Assembly (NCBI RefSeq): GCF_009883635.2
Contig: NZ_CP026115.2
Span: 1,116,001-1,180,000, forward strand
Source of the DNA: Pseudomonas putida
GTDB taxonomy: Bacteria; Pseudomonadota; Gammaproteobacteria; Pseudomonadales; Pseudomonadaceae
Direction: 5' to 3'
DNA: 64,000 bases
The translations under genes and the position numbers were made by a program. The notes under the pieces are model-generated. The model worked only from the letters and a program-made list of their open reading frames with translations, had not been told where the DNA came from and made no database searches. Below, one piece after another: positions 43,853 to 53,670 of the stretch (positions are counted from its first letter, which is position 1; every line of letters starts with the position of its first letter).

Positions 43853-44611
43853 CTAGGCGATTTCGCGCCAGTCGAGCCCGTGTTCCTGATTCGCCACCTG
43901 GAGCCAGTCCGGGTCGCACCCGAGGGTGTCGACGAAGCACTGGCGGGCCAAGTGTGGCAGGTTGTTCTTGCTACTGAGGTGGGCCAGCACCAGGTGCTGC
44001 AGGTTGTTCCAGCCCAACTCTTGCACCAGGCGCGCGGCCTGGTGGTTGTTCAAATGTCCTTGCATGCCACCCACCCGCTGCTTGAGGAAAGCCGGGTAGT
44101 GGCCGCGTGCGAGCAGGTCGCGGCAGTGGTTGGCTTCGATCAGCAGTGCGTCCAGGCCCTGGTAGCGCTCGAGCAGCAGCGCATCGTACGAACCCAGGTC
44201 GGTGAGCATGCCGAAACGCCGCTTGCCGTCGCTGAACACGTACTGCAGCGGCTCGTAGGCGTCGTGTTCGACCCGCGCCGCGCTCACTTCCAGGCCACCG
44301 ATCTGCAGCCGCTCGCCACAAGCGAGAAAACCGGCCACCTCCACCGGCTTGCGCATGCCGCGCAATGTGCCTTGGCTGAGGTAGACCGGTACATTGTAGC
44401 GCCGTGACAGCAACCCCACCCCATGCACGTGGTCGGCATGTTCGTGGGTGACCAGCACGGCGCTCAGTTGTGCCGCCGACACCCCGAGCAGCGCCAGGCG
44501 CCGCTCGGTTTCACGCAGGGAAAAGCCGCAATCGACCAGGATGAACGTGTCACCACTGGCGATCAGCGTGCCATTTCCCTGGCTGCCGCTTCCGAGTACC
44601 GCGAAGCGCAC
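43853..44611 (-). CDS. MBL-fold metallo-hydrolase (YycJ-like)
   Basis: A 252-aa metallo-beta-lactamase-fold protein. The metal motif [10 protein letters not shown] (HxHxDH) is near residue 55, with [18 protein letters not shown] and the later [10 protein letters not shown]. The layout is that of YycJ/WalJ-like hydrolases; the substrate is unknown, perhaps nucleic acid. It starts with GTG one base before the bamC stop, so it is in the same operon. Confidence 0.9.
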   Translation of the reverse strand: MRFAVLGSGSQGNGTLIASGDTFILVDCGFSLRETERRLALLGVSAAQLSAVLVTHEHADHVHGVGLLSRRYNVPVYLSQGTLRGMRKPVEVAGFLACGERLQIGGLEVSAARVEHDAYEPLQYVFSDGKRRFGMLTDLGSYDALLLERYQGLDALLIEANHCRDLLARGHYPAFLKQRVGGMQGHLNNHQAARLVQELGWNNLQHLVLAHLSSKNNLPHLARQCFVDTLGCDPDWLQVANQEHGLDWREIA

Positions 44612-45730
44612 TTAGCCCAGATGGTCCTGAATGGCGCTCAGCACGCGGCGGGCGACATCGGCCGGGGCCACGGTGTTGATGTTCTTCTCGACGGTAACCT
44701 GCACGCTTTCGCCGACCTTGCTCAGGCGCACCTGATAACGCTCGGCACGGGCTTCACGCTCTTCCTTGGTCGGTGCGCTGCCGAACATGCGGCTGAAGAA
44801 GCCAGGCTCGTTCTGCTTGTCGTCAGGCTTTTCCGACAGGTTGATGTAGTACAGGCCCAGGCTGCGGTTGATGTCCTCGACGCGCCACTGGCCGCCCTGC
44901 TCAAGCGCACGGCCCACGCCGGACCAGGCGCGGTCCAGGTCCGAGCCGAGGAACAGCACCGGGTTGCCGCTGCCGTCTTCGCTCAGGCTGACACGGCTAG
45001 GGGCGTCGAAGTCACGCGCAGCCAACAGGGAGACCGAACCGCCCTTCTCGGCGCTGCGGCTCATGCTGGCAAGCATTTCGTCGACCAGCAGCGCGTCGGC
45101 ACCGGTGTTGGCCGACGTGGACGGGAATGCGGTGTCGGCGGTGCTGCCGGCCGGGCGTTCGACGCTGACGATGTATACCTCGGAGGTGTTGCGCTGCACG
45201 CCAGGCTCGATGCGCACACGGACGCGCACTTCGCTGTCGCCACTGCTGGCCGTGCTCGACAGACGCTGGCCGAGCGATGCCGACAGTTCGTCGAAACGCT
45301 GCCAGGTGGTGTTGAATTCACCAGTCTGCGGGCGTTCTTCAGCGATGCGGAAGCCATTGTCCTCGAAGAACTGGTGCGCCACCGGCCACACTTCGGCCGG
45401 CGAGTGCTGGGCCAGAACCCAGCGGCTGCTGCCGCTGCGCTGCAGGGTGTAGTCGCTGGCTTCGGCGCCAGCGGTCAGCGGTTGCGGACGCGGCACTTCG
45501 AACTCGCCAGTGGCACGATCGTCGGCAACGTTGCGCGGGATCGGCAGCAACGGGTCAAGACGCTTGACGTTGCCTGCGTCCGGCGGCAGTTGCATCGGCG
45601 CAGTCGGGTGCGCCTGCAGGTAATCGCTGCCGCGGTCGCGGAAATAGCCATCCTCGCCCCACAGCCAGCCACACCCACTGGTGCTGGAAATGATCAGGGC
45701 GAGCGCGGAAAGACCAGCCAGTCGCTTCAT
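44612..45730 (-). CDS. bamC: outer-membrane assembly lipoprotein BamC
   Basis: A 372-aa lipoprotein (NlpB). The signal peptide ends STSGC with Cys20 lipidated, followed by the long extended segment that wraps BamD (GYFRDRGSDYLQAHPTAPMQ). Two helix-grip domains follow. The DapA-BamC gene order is conserved from E. coli onward. It starts 15 bases after the dapA stop. It works in the BAM complex that inserts beta-barrel proteins. Confidence 0.95.
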   Translation of the reverse strand: MKRLAGLSALALIISSTSGCGWLWGEDGYFRDRGSDYLQAHPTAPMQLPPDAGNVKRLDPLLPIPRNVADDRATGEFEVPRPQPLTAGAEASDYTLQRSGSSRWVLAQHSPAEVWPVAHQFFEDNGFRIAEERPQTGEFNTTWQRFDELSASLGQRLSSTASSGDSEVRVRVRIEPGVQRNTSEVYIVSVERPAGSTADTAFPSTSANTGADALLVDEMLASMSRSAEKGGSVSLLAARDFDAPSRVSLSEDGSGNPVLFLGSDLDRAWSGVGRALEQGGQWRVEDINRSLGLYYINLSEKPDDKQNEPGFFSRMFGSAPTKEEREARAERYQVRLSKVGESVQVTVEKNINTVAPADVARRVLSAIQDHLG

Positions 45731-45745
45731 GCGGTGTACTTCCTC

Positions 45746-46633
45746 TTAAACCAGTACGCCGGACTGGCGCAAGGCAGTACGGACTTTTTCGTGGCAACCT
45801 TCGCTCAGCCAGGTCAGTGGCAGGCGAATGCCTTTGTGCATCAGGCCCATTTCCACCAGCGCCCACTTCACAGGGATCGGGTTGGCTTCGCAGAACAGGT
45901 CTTTGTGCAGCGGCATCAGTTTTTCGTTGATTGCGCGGGCCTTCTCGGCATTGCCCTCAAGGGCGGCCTCGCACAGGTCGGCCATTTCGCGCGGGGCGAC
46001 GTTGGCGGTGACGGAGATGTTGCCCTTGCCGCCCATCAGGATCAGCTCGACGGCAGTCGGGTCGTCGCCGGACATGACGATGAAGTCCTTGCTGACGCCA
46101 TCGAGAATCGCCTTGGCACGGACCAGGTCGCCAGTGGCTTCCTTGATGCCGATGATGTTCGGCACGGTCGACAGGCGGATCACGGTCTCGGCCTGCATGT
46201 CACAGGAAGTGCGGCCCGGCACGTTGTAGAGGATCTGCGGAATGTCGACGGCTTCGGCGATGTGCTTGAAGTGCTGGTACAGGCCTTCCTGGGTCGGCTT
46301 GTTGTAGTACGGCACCACCAGCAGGCAGGCGTCGGCACCGGCATTCTTGGCGTTCTGGGTCAGGTGCACGGCTTCGGCAGTGGAGTTCGCACCGGTGCCG
46401 GCGATGACCGGAATACGCTTGTTGCTGTGCTTGACGCGTTCGACTACATGCTTGATGACCAGGATGTGTTCTTCGACATCCAGCGTGGCCGACTCACCGG
46501 TGGTGCCGACAGCGACGATCGCGTGGGTGCCGTTTTCCAGGTGGAAGTCTACAAGTTTGTCGAGGCTGTCCCAGTCCAGACGCCCTTGTGCATCCATGGG
46601 TGTGACCAACGCCACCATACTGCCCGCAATCAT
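45746..46633 (-). CDS. dapA: 4-hydroxy-tetrahydrodipicolinate synthase
   Basis: A 295-aa lysine/diaminopimelate pathway enzyme condensing pyruvate with aspartate semialdehyde. The Schiff-base lysine is Lys164 in GIKEATGD, the catalytic tyrosine is Tyr136 in ILYNVPGR, and the family motif [10 protein letters not shown] is present. The ATG at 46633 has AGGAG eight bases upstream and starts the family-typical [12 protein letters not shown]. First gene of the operon; divergent from gcvR. Confidence 0.97.
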   Translation of the reverse strand: MIAGSMVALVTPMDAQGRLDWDSLDKLVDFHLENGTHAIVAVGTTGESATLDVEEHILVIKHVVERVKHSNKRIPVIAGTGANSTAEAVHLTQNAKNAGADACLLVVPYYNKPTQEGLYQHFKHIAEAVDIPQILYNVPGRTSCDMQAETVIRLSTVPNIIGIKEATGDLVRAKAILDGVSKDFIVMSGDDPTAVELILMGGKGNISVTANVAPREMADLCEAALEGNAEKARAINEKLMPLHKDLFCEANPIPVKWALVEMGLMHKGIRLPLTWLSEGCHEKVRTALRQSGVLV

Positions 46634-46893
46634 GTAACTGCTCCTGCCGGAAAAAGAGAGCGGTAATGGTACTGGGGGCATCGGCCTTGCACAAGCGAAG
46701 CAGGCAGGCGGAGCATTCCCCTCGGCGCCTTATTTCGCTACCCTTGATCCTTTGATCGGTGCAGCGCGGCCCGCCGGGCCGTCGACCCTGCTCCCCGGCC
46801 AGCGTCCACGTCCTCGCATGCGAGCCCCGGGCCCTGCCGACAGGAGGCTTTCGCCCGTCCTGCACCGACCGCTCATCGCTTTAGGAATGCTGC

Positions 46894-47454
46894 ATGTCCA
46901 CCCCCACCGTCCGCGAACAATTCCTTGTCATCAGCGCCCTGGGCCCCAACCCCATGGAGCTGGCCAACGTCCTCAGCCGCGCCGCCTTCGAAAACCGCTG
47001 CGCGGTGGTCACCTCGCGCCTGAGCCGCCACGGCGAGACCAGCGCCCTGGTGCTGCAGGTAGGCGGCAGCTGGGATGCCCTGGCGCGCCTCGAAGCCATG
47101 CTGCCGGGCCTGGGCAAGAAACACGGCCTGACCCTCGACGTGGTGCGCAGCGCCGACCAGGAAGTGCGCCCGCAGGCCCTGCCCTACGTGGCGTACGTCA
47201 GCGCCGCCTATCGCCCGGACATCATCAACGAACTGTGCCAGTTCTTCCTCGACCACCGCGTCGAGCTCGAAGCCATGACCTGCGACACCTACCTCGCGCC
47301 GCAGACCGGCAGCAGCATGCTCAACGCCCAGTTCACCGTGATCCTGCCGGCCGGCACCCAGATCAGCTGGCTGCGCGACCAGTTCCTGGACTTCGCCGAT
47401 GCCCTGAACCTCGATGCCCTGATCGAGCCGTGGCGTCCACAGAACCCCATGTAA
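46894..47454 (+). CDS. gcvR: glycine cleavage system regulatory protein GcvR
   Basis: A 186-aa protein made of two tandem ACT-like domains (EQFLVISALGPNPMELANVL near residue 8, ALPYVAYVSAAYRPDIINELC near 93). GcvR binds GcvA and controls the glycine-cleavage operon in response to glycine. The 260-base divergent region with dapA holds both promoters. The bcp gene begins 11 bases after its stop. Confidence 0.92.
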   Translation: MSTPTVREQFLVISALGPNPMELANVLSRAAFENRCAVVTSRLSRHGETSALVLQVGGSWDALARLEAMLPGLGKKHGLTLDVVRSADQEVRPQALPYVAYVSAAYRPDIINELCQFFLDHRVELEAMTCDTYLAPQTGSSMLNAQFTVILPAGTQISWLRDQFLDFADALNLDALIEPWRPQNPM

Positions 47455-47465
47455 GGAAACCGACC

Positions 47466-47939
47466 ATGGCAGTAGCACTCGACCAACCCGTCGCCGATTT
47501 CCAGGCCCAGGCCACCAGCGGCCAGACCGTCAGCCTGGCCGAGCTCAAGGGCCAGCAGGTGGTGGTGTACTTCTACCCGAAGGACAGCACCCCGGGCTGC
47601 ACCACCGAAGGCCAGGGCTTCCGCGACCAGCATGACGCCTTTGCCGCCGCCAACACCGTGGTGTTCGGCGTGTCGCGCGACGGCATCAAATCGCACGAGA
47701 ACTTCAAGGCCAAGCAAGGTTTCCCGTTCGAGCTGATCAGCGACAAGGACGAGGCCCTGTGCCAGCTGTTCGACGTGATCAAGCTGAAGAAGCTGTATGG
47801 CAAGGAATACATGGGCGTCGACCGCAGCACCTTCCTGATCGACAAAGGCGGTGTGCTGCGCCAGGAATGGCGTGGGGTGAAGGTGCCTGGGCATGTGGAT
47901 GCCGTGTTGGCTGCGGCCCAGGCGCTGAACAAGGCCTGA
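47466..47939 (+). CDS. bcp: thioredoxin-dependent peroxiredoxin Bcp
   Basis: A 157-aa PrxQ/Bcp peroxiredoxin that reduces H2O2 and organic hydroperoxides. The peroxidatic cysteine is Cys45 in STPGCTTEG. The resolving Cys50 of E. coli Bcp is missing (Gln50), while Cys99 is kept. It may therefore work as a one-cysteine enzyme or resolve differently. gcvR-bcp pairing is usual. Confidence 0.95.
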   Translation: MAVALDQPVADFQAQATSGQTVSLAELKGQQVVVYFYPKDSTPGCTTEGQGFRDQHDAFAAANTVVFGVSRDGIKSHENFKAKQGFPFELISDKDEALCQLFDVIKLKKLYGKEYMGVDRSTFLIDKGGVLRQEWRGVKVPGHVDAVLAAAQALNKA

Positions 47940-47943
47940 GATT

Positions 47944-47966
47944 TTGGGGCCGCTTTGCGGCCCCAA
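47944..47966. terminator. terminator between bcp and perM
   Basis: ttggggccgc-ttt-gcggccccaa is a perfect 10-base-pair hairpin starting five bases after the bcp stop and ending six bases before the convergent perM stop. It serves both genes. Confidence 0.88.
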
Positions 47967-47971
47967 TTGCA

Positions 47972-49042
47972 TCAAAGCATCGGTGAGACGCTGGCTTCCT
48001 GCCTGGGCCAGGCATCCAGCACGGCCTTGATCAAGGTCGCCAGCGGGATCGCAAAGAAGATCCCCCAGAACCCCCAAAGCCCGCCAAACAGCAGCACCGC
48101 ACAGATGATCGCCACCGGGTGCAGGCTCACCGCCTCGGAGAACAGCAACGGCACCAGCACGTTGCCATCCAGCCCCTGGATGATCGCGTACACCGTCATC
48201 AGGTAGATGAACTGGTCACCCCAGCCCCACTGGAACAGCGCGATCAGCGTTACCGGCACGGTCACCACCACCGCGCCCACATAGGGCACCACCACCGACA
48301 GCCCCACCAGCAGCGCCAGCAACGCGGCGTAATTGAGCCCCAGGCTGATGAAGGCGATGTAGGTGGCAATCCCGCAGATCAGGATTTCGATACCCTTGCC
48401 GCGGATGTAGTTGGCGATCTGCCGGTTCATCTCGCTACCCACCCGGTTCAGCAAGGTGCGCTGACGCGGCAGGTAACTGCTAACCCAGCGTCCGATCAGC
48501 ACCCGGTCCTTGAGGAAGAAGAACACCAGGATCGGCACCAACACCAGATAGATCATCGCATTGACCAACAGCGGCAGGCTCGACAGCGAGAAAGTCAGCG
48601 CCCATTGGCCGAACTTGCCGATTTCGCCACGTACCGATTCGATCGCATGCAACACCTGTTCATCCGAGACCAGATGCGGATATCGTTCAGGCAGCAGCAA
48701 GAGCAGCGACTGCCACTTGCCGAGCATCCCCGGCAGCTCGTTGAACAGGGTAATCAGCTGGTGCCAGAGCAGCGGCACCAGCACCAGCAGGAACACCGCC
48801 AGCGCCCCCATGAACAGGGCGAACACCAGCGTCACCGCCAGCCGGGTCGGCACGCGCAAGCGCTCCAGGGCATTGACCAGGCCCTGCATCAGGAACGCCA
48901 GGACCATGCCCGCCAGCACCGGCGCGAGCATGCCTCCGAGGGTGAGCACCGCAGTAAAGGCGAGGAACAGCAGGACCGCCAGCACCACTGCTTCCTCATC
49001 GGAGAAGTAGCGCTCTATCCAGTCGCGAAGCACTTTGAACAT
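47972..49042 (-). CDS. AI-2E/PerM-family inner-membrane transporter
   Basis: A 356-aa membrane protein with about seven hydrophobic segments and the family pieces ILVFFFLKDR, NYIRGKGIEILICG and GLDGNVLVPLLFSEAVSLHPVAII. PerM/YdgG-family transporters move small molecules; the substrate here is unknown. The ATG at 49042 begins MFKVLRDWIERYF; the open frame extends upstream into the tusA gene and is not used. Confidence 0.9.
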   Translation of the reverse strand: MFKVLRDWIERYFSDEEAVVLAVLLFLAFTAVLTLGGMLAPVLAGMVLAFLMQGLVNALERLRVPTRLAVTLVFALFMGALAVFLLVLVPLLWHQLITLFNELPGMLGKWQSLLLLLPERYPHLVSDEQVLHAIESVRGEIGKFGQWALTFSLSSLPLLVNAMIYLVLVPILVFFFLKDRVLIGRWVSSYLPRQRTLLNRVGSEMNRQIANYIRGKGIEILICGIATYIAFISLGLNYAALLALLVGLSVVVPYVGAVVVTVPVTLIALFQWGWGDQFIYLMTVYAIIQGLDGNVLVPLLFSEAVSLHPVAIICAVLLFGGLWGFWGIFFAIPLATLIKAVLDAWPRQEASVSPML

Positions 49043-49061
49043 TGACGATCCTTGGGTTGGC

Positions 49062-49301
49062 TCAGGCCTTGCGGAGCCAGTAGGTGTAGGTACCGGCCTC
49101 GGCCGTTTCTTGCAGCAGGGTATGACCGGCAAGCTGGGCGAAAGTGCGGAAGTCGCGCTGCGAACCGGCATCGGTGGCGATGACTTTCAGGATCGCGCCG
49201 CTGGCCAGGCGGTTGAGTTCCATCTTCGCCTTGAGCAGCGGCAGCGGGCAGTTCAGCCCGCTGGCGTCGAGTTCGGCGTCGCAGGTCAGGGTGTCACTCA
49301 T
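49062..49301 (-). CDS. tusA: sulfur carrier protein TusA
   Basis: A 79-aa SirA/TusA protein. The sulfur-carrying residue is Cys18 in the CPLPLLKAK motif (CPxP). TusA hands persulfide sulfur on for tRNA thiolation and other uses. The ATG at 49301 gives the typical short N-terminus. It lies 19 bases ahead of the perM-like gene and is divergent from bepA. Confidence 0.94.
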   Translation of the reverse strand: MSDTLTCDAELDASGLNCPLPLLKAKMELNRLASGAILKVIATDAGSQRDFRTFAQLAGHTLLQETAEAGTYTYWLRKA

Positions 49302-49418
49302 CGGGCGCGTCTCCGGGGCGGGGCGTAAGTCTTGGGAAAAGCTCGGTAGCATACCGCCACTGGTCTGCTCCGCGCGACCCGGCTACAGTAAGGCTTTTTC
49401 ATCGACGCGAGCTTCTGC

Positions 49419-50855
49419 ATGAATCTACTGCGCCCCACCCTGCTGGCGCTGGCCTGCCTGATGGCCCTTCCTGGCCACGCCGACGACCTGCCGTCACTGG
49501 GCGACGCCAGTTCCGCGATCGTTTCACCCAAGCAGGAGCACGACCTCGGCCGAGCCTGGCTGAGCTTGCTGCGTGGCCAGGTCAACCAGCTCAATGACCC
49601 ACAGCTCAAGGATTACGTCGAGACCACCGTCTACCGCCTGGCCGAAACCAGCCAGCTGCAGGACCGTCGCCTGGAGTTCATCCTCATCGACAGCCGCGAG
49701 CTCAACGCCTTTGCTGCGCCTGGCGGCATCGTCGGCGTCAACGGCGGCCTGTTCCTCAATGCCCAGACCGAAGGCGAGTACGCCTCGGTACTGGCGCACG
49801 AACTCGCGCACTTGTCGCAACGCCACTTCGCCCGCGGCGTCGAGGCCCAGCAGCGTATGCAGCTGCCGATGATGGCGGCGCTGCTGGCCGGCATTGTGCT
49901 GGCGGCAGGCGGCGCAGGCGATGCCGGCATCGGCATGATCGCCGGCACGCAGGCGGCGGCAATCCAGGAACAACGGCGCTTCTCGCGGCAGAACGAACAG
50001 GAAGCCGACCGCGTCGGCATCCAGAACCTGGAAAGGGCCGGTTACGATCCGCGTAATATGCCGACCATGTTCGAACGCCTGGCTCGCCAGTACCGCTTCG
50101 ACGCCAAGCCGCCAGAATTCCTGTTGACTCACCCAGTAACCGAATCGCGTATTGCCGACACCCGCAACCGCGCCGAACAGGCGCCCAAGGGTGGCGTCGA
50201 GGATAGCCAGCGCTACCAACTGATCCGCGCCCGCGTGGCACTCACCTACGAGGGCACCCCGGGCCTGGCAGCCAAGCGCTTCCGCGCCCAGCTCGACGAA
50301 GACCCGAAACTGGACGCTGCGCGCTACGGCCTGGCCCTGGCGCAGATCAAGGGTGGGCAGCTCAACGAAGCGCGGGAAAACCTCAAGCCGCTGCTGGCCA
50401 AGGCCCCCAACGACATCACCTACAACCTGGCGCAGATCGACCTGGACATCACCAACAACCGCCTGGCCGACGCGCAGCAACGCGCGGAGCGCATGCAGGG
50501 GTTGTACCCGGGCAACTACCCGCTGAAACAGGTGCGCGCCGACCTGCTGGTCAAACAGAACAAGCCGGCCGAAGCGGAGAAGGTGCTGGACGACCTGCTC
50601 AAGAGCCGGCCGGATGACCCGGACGTCTGGTACGACATGGCTGAAGTGCGCGGGTTGTCGGGCAACACCATCGGTCTGCACCGCGCGCGTGCCGAATACT
50701 TCACGTTAGTAGGGGATTTCGACCAGGCGGTACAGCAGCTGGATTACGCCAAGCGTCGGGCAGGCAGCAACTTCCCGCTGGCCTCGCAGATCGACCAGCG
50801 CCAGCGCGAGGTCATGGAACAGAAGCGCATGGTTCAGGAAATGATGGGGCGCTGA
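49419..50855 (+). CDS. bepA: periplasmic M48 metalloprotease/chaperone BepA
   Basis: A 478-aa exported protein: signal peptide cut near GHA-DD (residue 21), M48 zinc protease domain with His127-Glu-Leu-Ala-His131 (HELAHLSQRH) and EADRVG, then TPR repeats to the C-terminus. BepA degrades misassembled outer-membrane proteins such as LptD near the BAM complex. Single-gene unit ended by a strong hairpin. Confidence 0.94.
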   Translation: MNLLRPTLLALACLMALPGHADDLPSLGDASSAIVSPKQEHDLGRAWLSLLRGQVNQLNDPQLKDYVETTVYRLAETSQLQDRRLEFILIDSRELNAFAAPGGIVGVNGGLFLNAQTEGEYASVLAHELAHLSQRHFARGVEAQQRMQLPMMAALLAGIVLAAGGAGDAGIGMIAGTQAAAIQEQRRFSRQNEQEADRVGIQNLERAGYDPRNMPTMFERLARQYRFDAKPPEFLLTHPVTESRIADTRNRAEQAPKGGVEDSQRYQLIRARVALTYEGTPGLAAKRFRAQLDEDPKLDAARYGLALAQIKGGQLNEARENLKPLLAKAPNDITYNLAQIDLDITNNRLADAQQRAERMQGLYPGNYPLKQVRADLLVKQNKPAEAEKVLDDLLKSRPDDPDVWYDMAEVRGLSGNTIGLHRARAEYFTLVGDFDQAVQQLDYAKRRAGSNFPLASQIDQRQREVMEQKRMVQEMMGR

Positions 50856-50860
50856 TAATT

Positions 50861-50880
50861 TGGGGGCGCTTGCGCCCCCA
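50861..50880. terminator. terminator between bepA and nadA
   Basis: tgggggcgc-tt-gcgccccca is a perfect 9-base-pair hairpin five bases past the bepA stop and six bases before the convergent nadA stop. Confidence 0.85.
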
Positions 50881-50886
50881 GCAATT

Positions 50887-51945
50887 TCAGGCGTTACCGG
50901 AGAGTTTCAGGCGAGCCGCCTGGGTAAAGTCCAGCATGCGGTTCAGTGGCTTGATTGCCTTCGGTACCAACGCTGGGTCAACGAAAATCTCGTCCCCCCC
51001 ATTGCGCAGGCAATGCAACACCCGCTCCAGGGTATTCATCGCCATCCACGGGCAGTGCGCACAGCTGCGGCACGCCGCGCCGTTACCGGCTGTCGGCGCT
51101 TCGACGAATTCCTTGTCCGGGCACAGCTGCTGCATCTTGTAGAAGATGCCGCGGTCGGTGGCGACGATGAAGGTCTTGTTCGGCAGGGTCTGCGCCGCCT
51201 TGATCAGCTGGCTGGTGGAGCCCACCGCGTCGGCCAGCTCGATTACCGCTTCCGGCGACTCCGGGTGTACCAGGATGGCAGCATCCGGATACAGCGCCTT
51301 CATATCGGCCAGCTGGCGCGACTTGAACTCTTCGTGAACGATGCAGGCACCGTCCCACAACAGCATGTCGGCACCGGTCTGCTTCTGGATGTAGCGGCCC
51401 AGGTGCTGGTCCGGGCCCCAGATGATGGTCTCACCGTTGTCCATCAGGCTTTCGACGATTTCCAGCGCGCAGCTCGACGTCACCACCCAGTCCGCCCGCG
51501 CCTTCACCGCAGCGGAGGTGTTGGCATAAACCACCACGGTACGCTCAGGGTGCTGGTCGCAGAAGGCCGAGAATTCCTCGACCGGGCAGCCCAGGTCGAG
51601 CGAACAGGTGGCCTCCAGGGTCGGCATCAGCACGCGCTTTTCCGGGGTAAGGATCTTGGCGGTTTCGCCCATGAAGCGCACACCGGCGACGATCACCGTC
51701 TCGGCCGGGTGGTTCTTGCCGAAGCGGGCCATTTCCAGCGAGTCGGACACGCAGCCGCCGGTTTCTTCGGCCAGCGCCTGGATGACCGGGTCGCAGTAAT
51801 AATGGGCTACCAGCACGGCATTCTGCGCTTTCAGCTCGGCAGCAATGGCCGCACGGTATTCGGCCTCCTGCTCGGCGGTCAGCGGGTTGGGCTGCTTGGC
51901 GTCAAGGTGGGCCTGAACCAACAGGCGTTCGGAAATCTGGGTCAT
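50887..51945 (-). CDS. nadA: quinolinate synthase
   Basis: A 352-aa 4Fe-4S enzyme making quinolinate from iminoaspartate and dihydroxyacetone phosphate for NAD synthesis. Family pieces: [17 protein letters not shown] near residue 45, [22 protein letters not shown] and the C-terminal [12 protein letters not shown] with a cluster cysteine. The ATG at 51945 is followed by MTQISERLL. The 216 bases upstream hold its promoter and a REP-like hairpin. Confidence 0.96.
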   Translation of the reverse strand: MTQISERLLVQAHLDAKQPNPLTAEQEAEYRAAIAAELKAQNAVLVAHYYCDPVIQALAEETGGCVSDSLEMARFGKNHPAETVIVAGVRFMGETAKILTPEKRVLMPTLEATCSLDLGCPVEEFSAFCDQHPERTVVVYANTSAAVKARADWVVTSSCALEIVESLMDNGETIIWGPDQHLGRYIQKQTGADMLLWDGACIVHEEFKSRQLADMKALYPDAAILVHPESPEAVIELADAVGSTSQLIKAAQTLPNKTFIVATDRGIFYKMQQLCPDKEFVEAPTAGNGAACRSCAHCPWMAMNTLERVLHCLRNGGDEIFVDPALVPKAIKPLNRMLDFTQAARLKLSGNA

Positions 51946-52121
51946 GATCGCTGGACCTGCAGGCGCGCGTGCGCGTCAAATCGAGTGTATCACCCGGCCC
52001 TGGCAGATCGGCTAGGGGTGCCGGACGGCAGGCGTGCCGCCACGGCCCTCTGCGGGCGCGGATTATTATCGGACGCCGAAGGCTACAGACAATCAGGAGA
52101 ATTCAAAAGCGGTTTTTGTGA

Positions 52122-52156
52122 TGCCTGTGCTGGCCGCGAAGAAGCCAGCACAGGCA
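52122..52156. repeat. REP-like hairpin after the YdgA-like gene
   Basis: tgcctgtgctggc and gccagcacaggca pair perfectly (13 base pairs) around cgcgaagaa, so only the outer cctgtgc/ggcc and the ttcgcgg core of a REP remain. It starts six bases past the stop of the gene ending at 52162. No T-run. Confidence 0.7.
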
Positions 52157-52161
52157 GAACA

Positions 52162-53670
52162 TCAGCCCTGCGGCTGCATGGCGGCAAAATGTGCGGCCAG
52201 CAGCATGGCGAACTCTTCGACGGTCATCTTCTTGCCGTTGAAGTCGACCATGCCATCGGCATAGTGCAGGCTCGACACCACATCGTTGCCCTGCACGGTG
52301 GCCATGCCGCTCTGCACCGCCATCATGCCGACCATCTCCCCAGCCTGGCTCGATTGCGAAGCAATCGCCTGGGCATCGGTCTGCCCTTCCAGCAGCGCCT
52401 GCAAGGTCGCCAGGTCACCGATCATCGGCTTGGACAACGACAGCTTGCTCTTCACCTCGGTGATCAGCTGCTTGCTCAACTGGTCAGGCGGCAGGTCGAA
52501 CGAGGCCGGGCTGGCGAAATCCATCGACAGGTCGAAACGGCTCTCGCCATTGGCAGTGCGGAACGCCAGGTTTTCAATGGCCAGCTTGGGCTTGGAGGCC
52601 AGCAATTGTTGCAGGTCGCCGTGGAACCTGGCTTTTTCCGCCTCATCCATCTGGATTTCCGGCACCGGCTGCCCGGCCGCCTGAGCCGCTTCGAACTCCG
52701 GCAGGTGGGCCTGGTACCACTTCGACAGCGACTGCAAGGCTGGGGCATTGAGCGACTTGATGCTCACACCCATCTGCGCATTACCCACTGCGCGGCCATC
52801 CCAGGTGATGTCCGCGACCCGGTAGTCCACGCGGCCACCCACGGTGTCCGGGCCATCCAAGGTTTGCAGAAGGTTCTGCTCCAGGCCCTTGAGCACCAGC
52901 ACCTGCTGCTTGTCACCCAAGGTCGCCTTGGCCTCGGCCAGCAGCAGGTCGACATTGCCGACGTACACGGCGTCATGCTTGCTGGCCGCCAGGTTGCCAC
53001 CCACCTTCAACCCCGAGAGCTCGAGGGTGGCCGGCGGATGGTCCTCGCCAACCAGCTTCATCACGAAGCGATCCGCGCTGCCATGGAACTTCGACGCCTT
53101 GCCTTCCTGATCGCCGCTGACCTCCAGCGACATCCCCGAGAAATCCAGGCTGCTGCCGTCGGCATCGGTACGCTTGAGCGGTGCCACGGTAATGTTGCTG
53201 TCGACGTTGCCCGAGAAGCCCAGGCTGGTATGCGCACTGATCGGCGACTGCTCGCCTGCGGCAGCGAACCACGGCGCAGTGAGGTCATCCTTCTGCAGGC
53301 TACTGCTGCTCGCGGCCAGCACCGGCACCAGTTTCAGCGCCTTGACCCGCGACCACGGGAACGGGCCATGCTCGATCTGGTCGGTCATGCCGAGGTCAAA
53401 ACTGACCACTTCGCCGTGGCCAAGGTTGATGTCCTTGGCCTTGAGCCGATACTGCGCAGTACTGCTGAAGAAATGCTGATCGAGCGAGACCAGCTCGACG
53501 GTCATGCTGCCGCCATAGTTGGTCAGCGCCTTCTTGAGCTGTTCGTTGCTGCGGCTAACGGCGTTGTCCAGCTCGCCAGGCAGCTGTTTGCCGGTGTACC
53601 AGGCGCCAGCGGTGGTCACGACGGCGATGGCGATGGCCAGGCCGGAAAGGATGCCTACTGATTTCTTCAT
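52162..53670 (-). CDS. YdgA/DUF945-family membrane-anchored protein
   Basis: A 502-aa protein with an N-terminal transmembrane segment (GILSGLAIAIAVVTTAGAWYTG) and a long periplasmic domain of repeated beta-strands; LVSLDQHFFSSTAQYRLKAKDINLGHGE (in pieces) and FDLPPDQLSKQ are typical of DUF945. E. coli YdgA has no firm function. The ATG at 53670 begins MKKSVG. Single-gene unit with a large A/T-rich upstream region. Confidence 0.88.
   Translation of the reverse strand: MKKSVGILSGLAIAIAVVTTAGAWYTGKQLPGELDNAVSRSNEQLKKALTNYGGSMTVELVSLDQHFFSSTAQYRLKAKDINLGHGEVVSFDLGMTDQIEHGPFPWSRVKALKLVPVLAASSSSLQKDDLTAPWFAAAGEQSPISAHTSLGFSGNVDSNITVAPLKRTDADGSSLDFSGMSLEVSGDQEGKASKFHGSADRFVMKLVGEDHPPATLELSGLKVGGNLAASKHDAVYVGNVDLLLAEAKATLGDKQQVLVLKGLEQNLLQTLDGPDTVGGRVDYRVADITWDGRAVGNAQMGVSIKSLNAPALQSLSKWYQAHLPEFEAAQAAGQPVPEIQMDEAEKARFHGDLQQLLASKPKLAIENLAFRTANGESRFDLSMDFASPASFDLPPDQLSKQLITEVKSKLSLSKPMIGDLATLQALLEGQTDAQAIASQSSQAGEMVGMMAVQSGMATVQGNDVVSSLHYADGMVDFNGKKMTVEEFAMLLAAHFAAMQPQG

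Noticed and set aside
44423..46666. 747-codon plus-strand open frame
   Set aside because: Antisense to bamC and dapA, both with clear family motifs; no domain recognisable in the open frame.
50860..53661. 933-codon plus-strand open frame
   Set aside because: It runs antisense across nadA and the YdgA-like gene; composition is Arg/His/Gln-rich shadow sequence typical of the complement of high-G+C genes.
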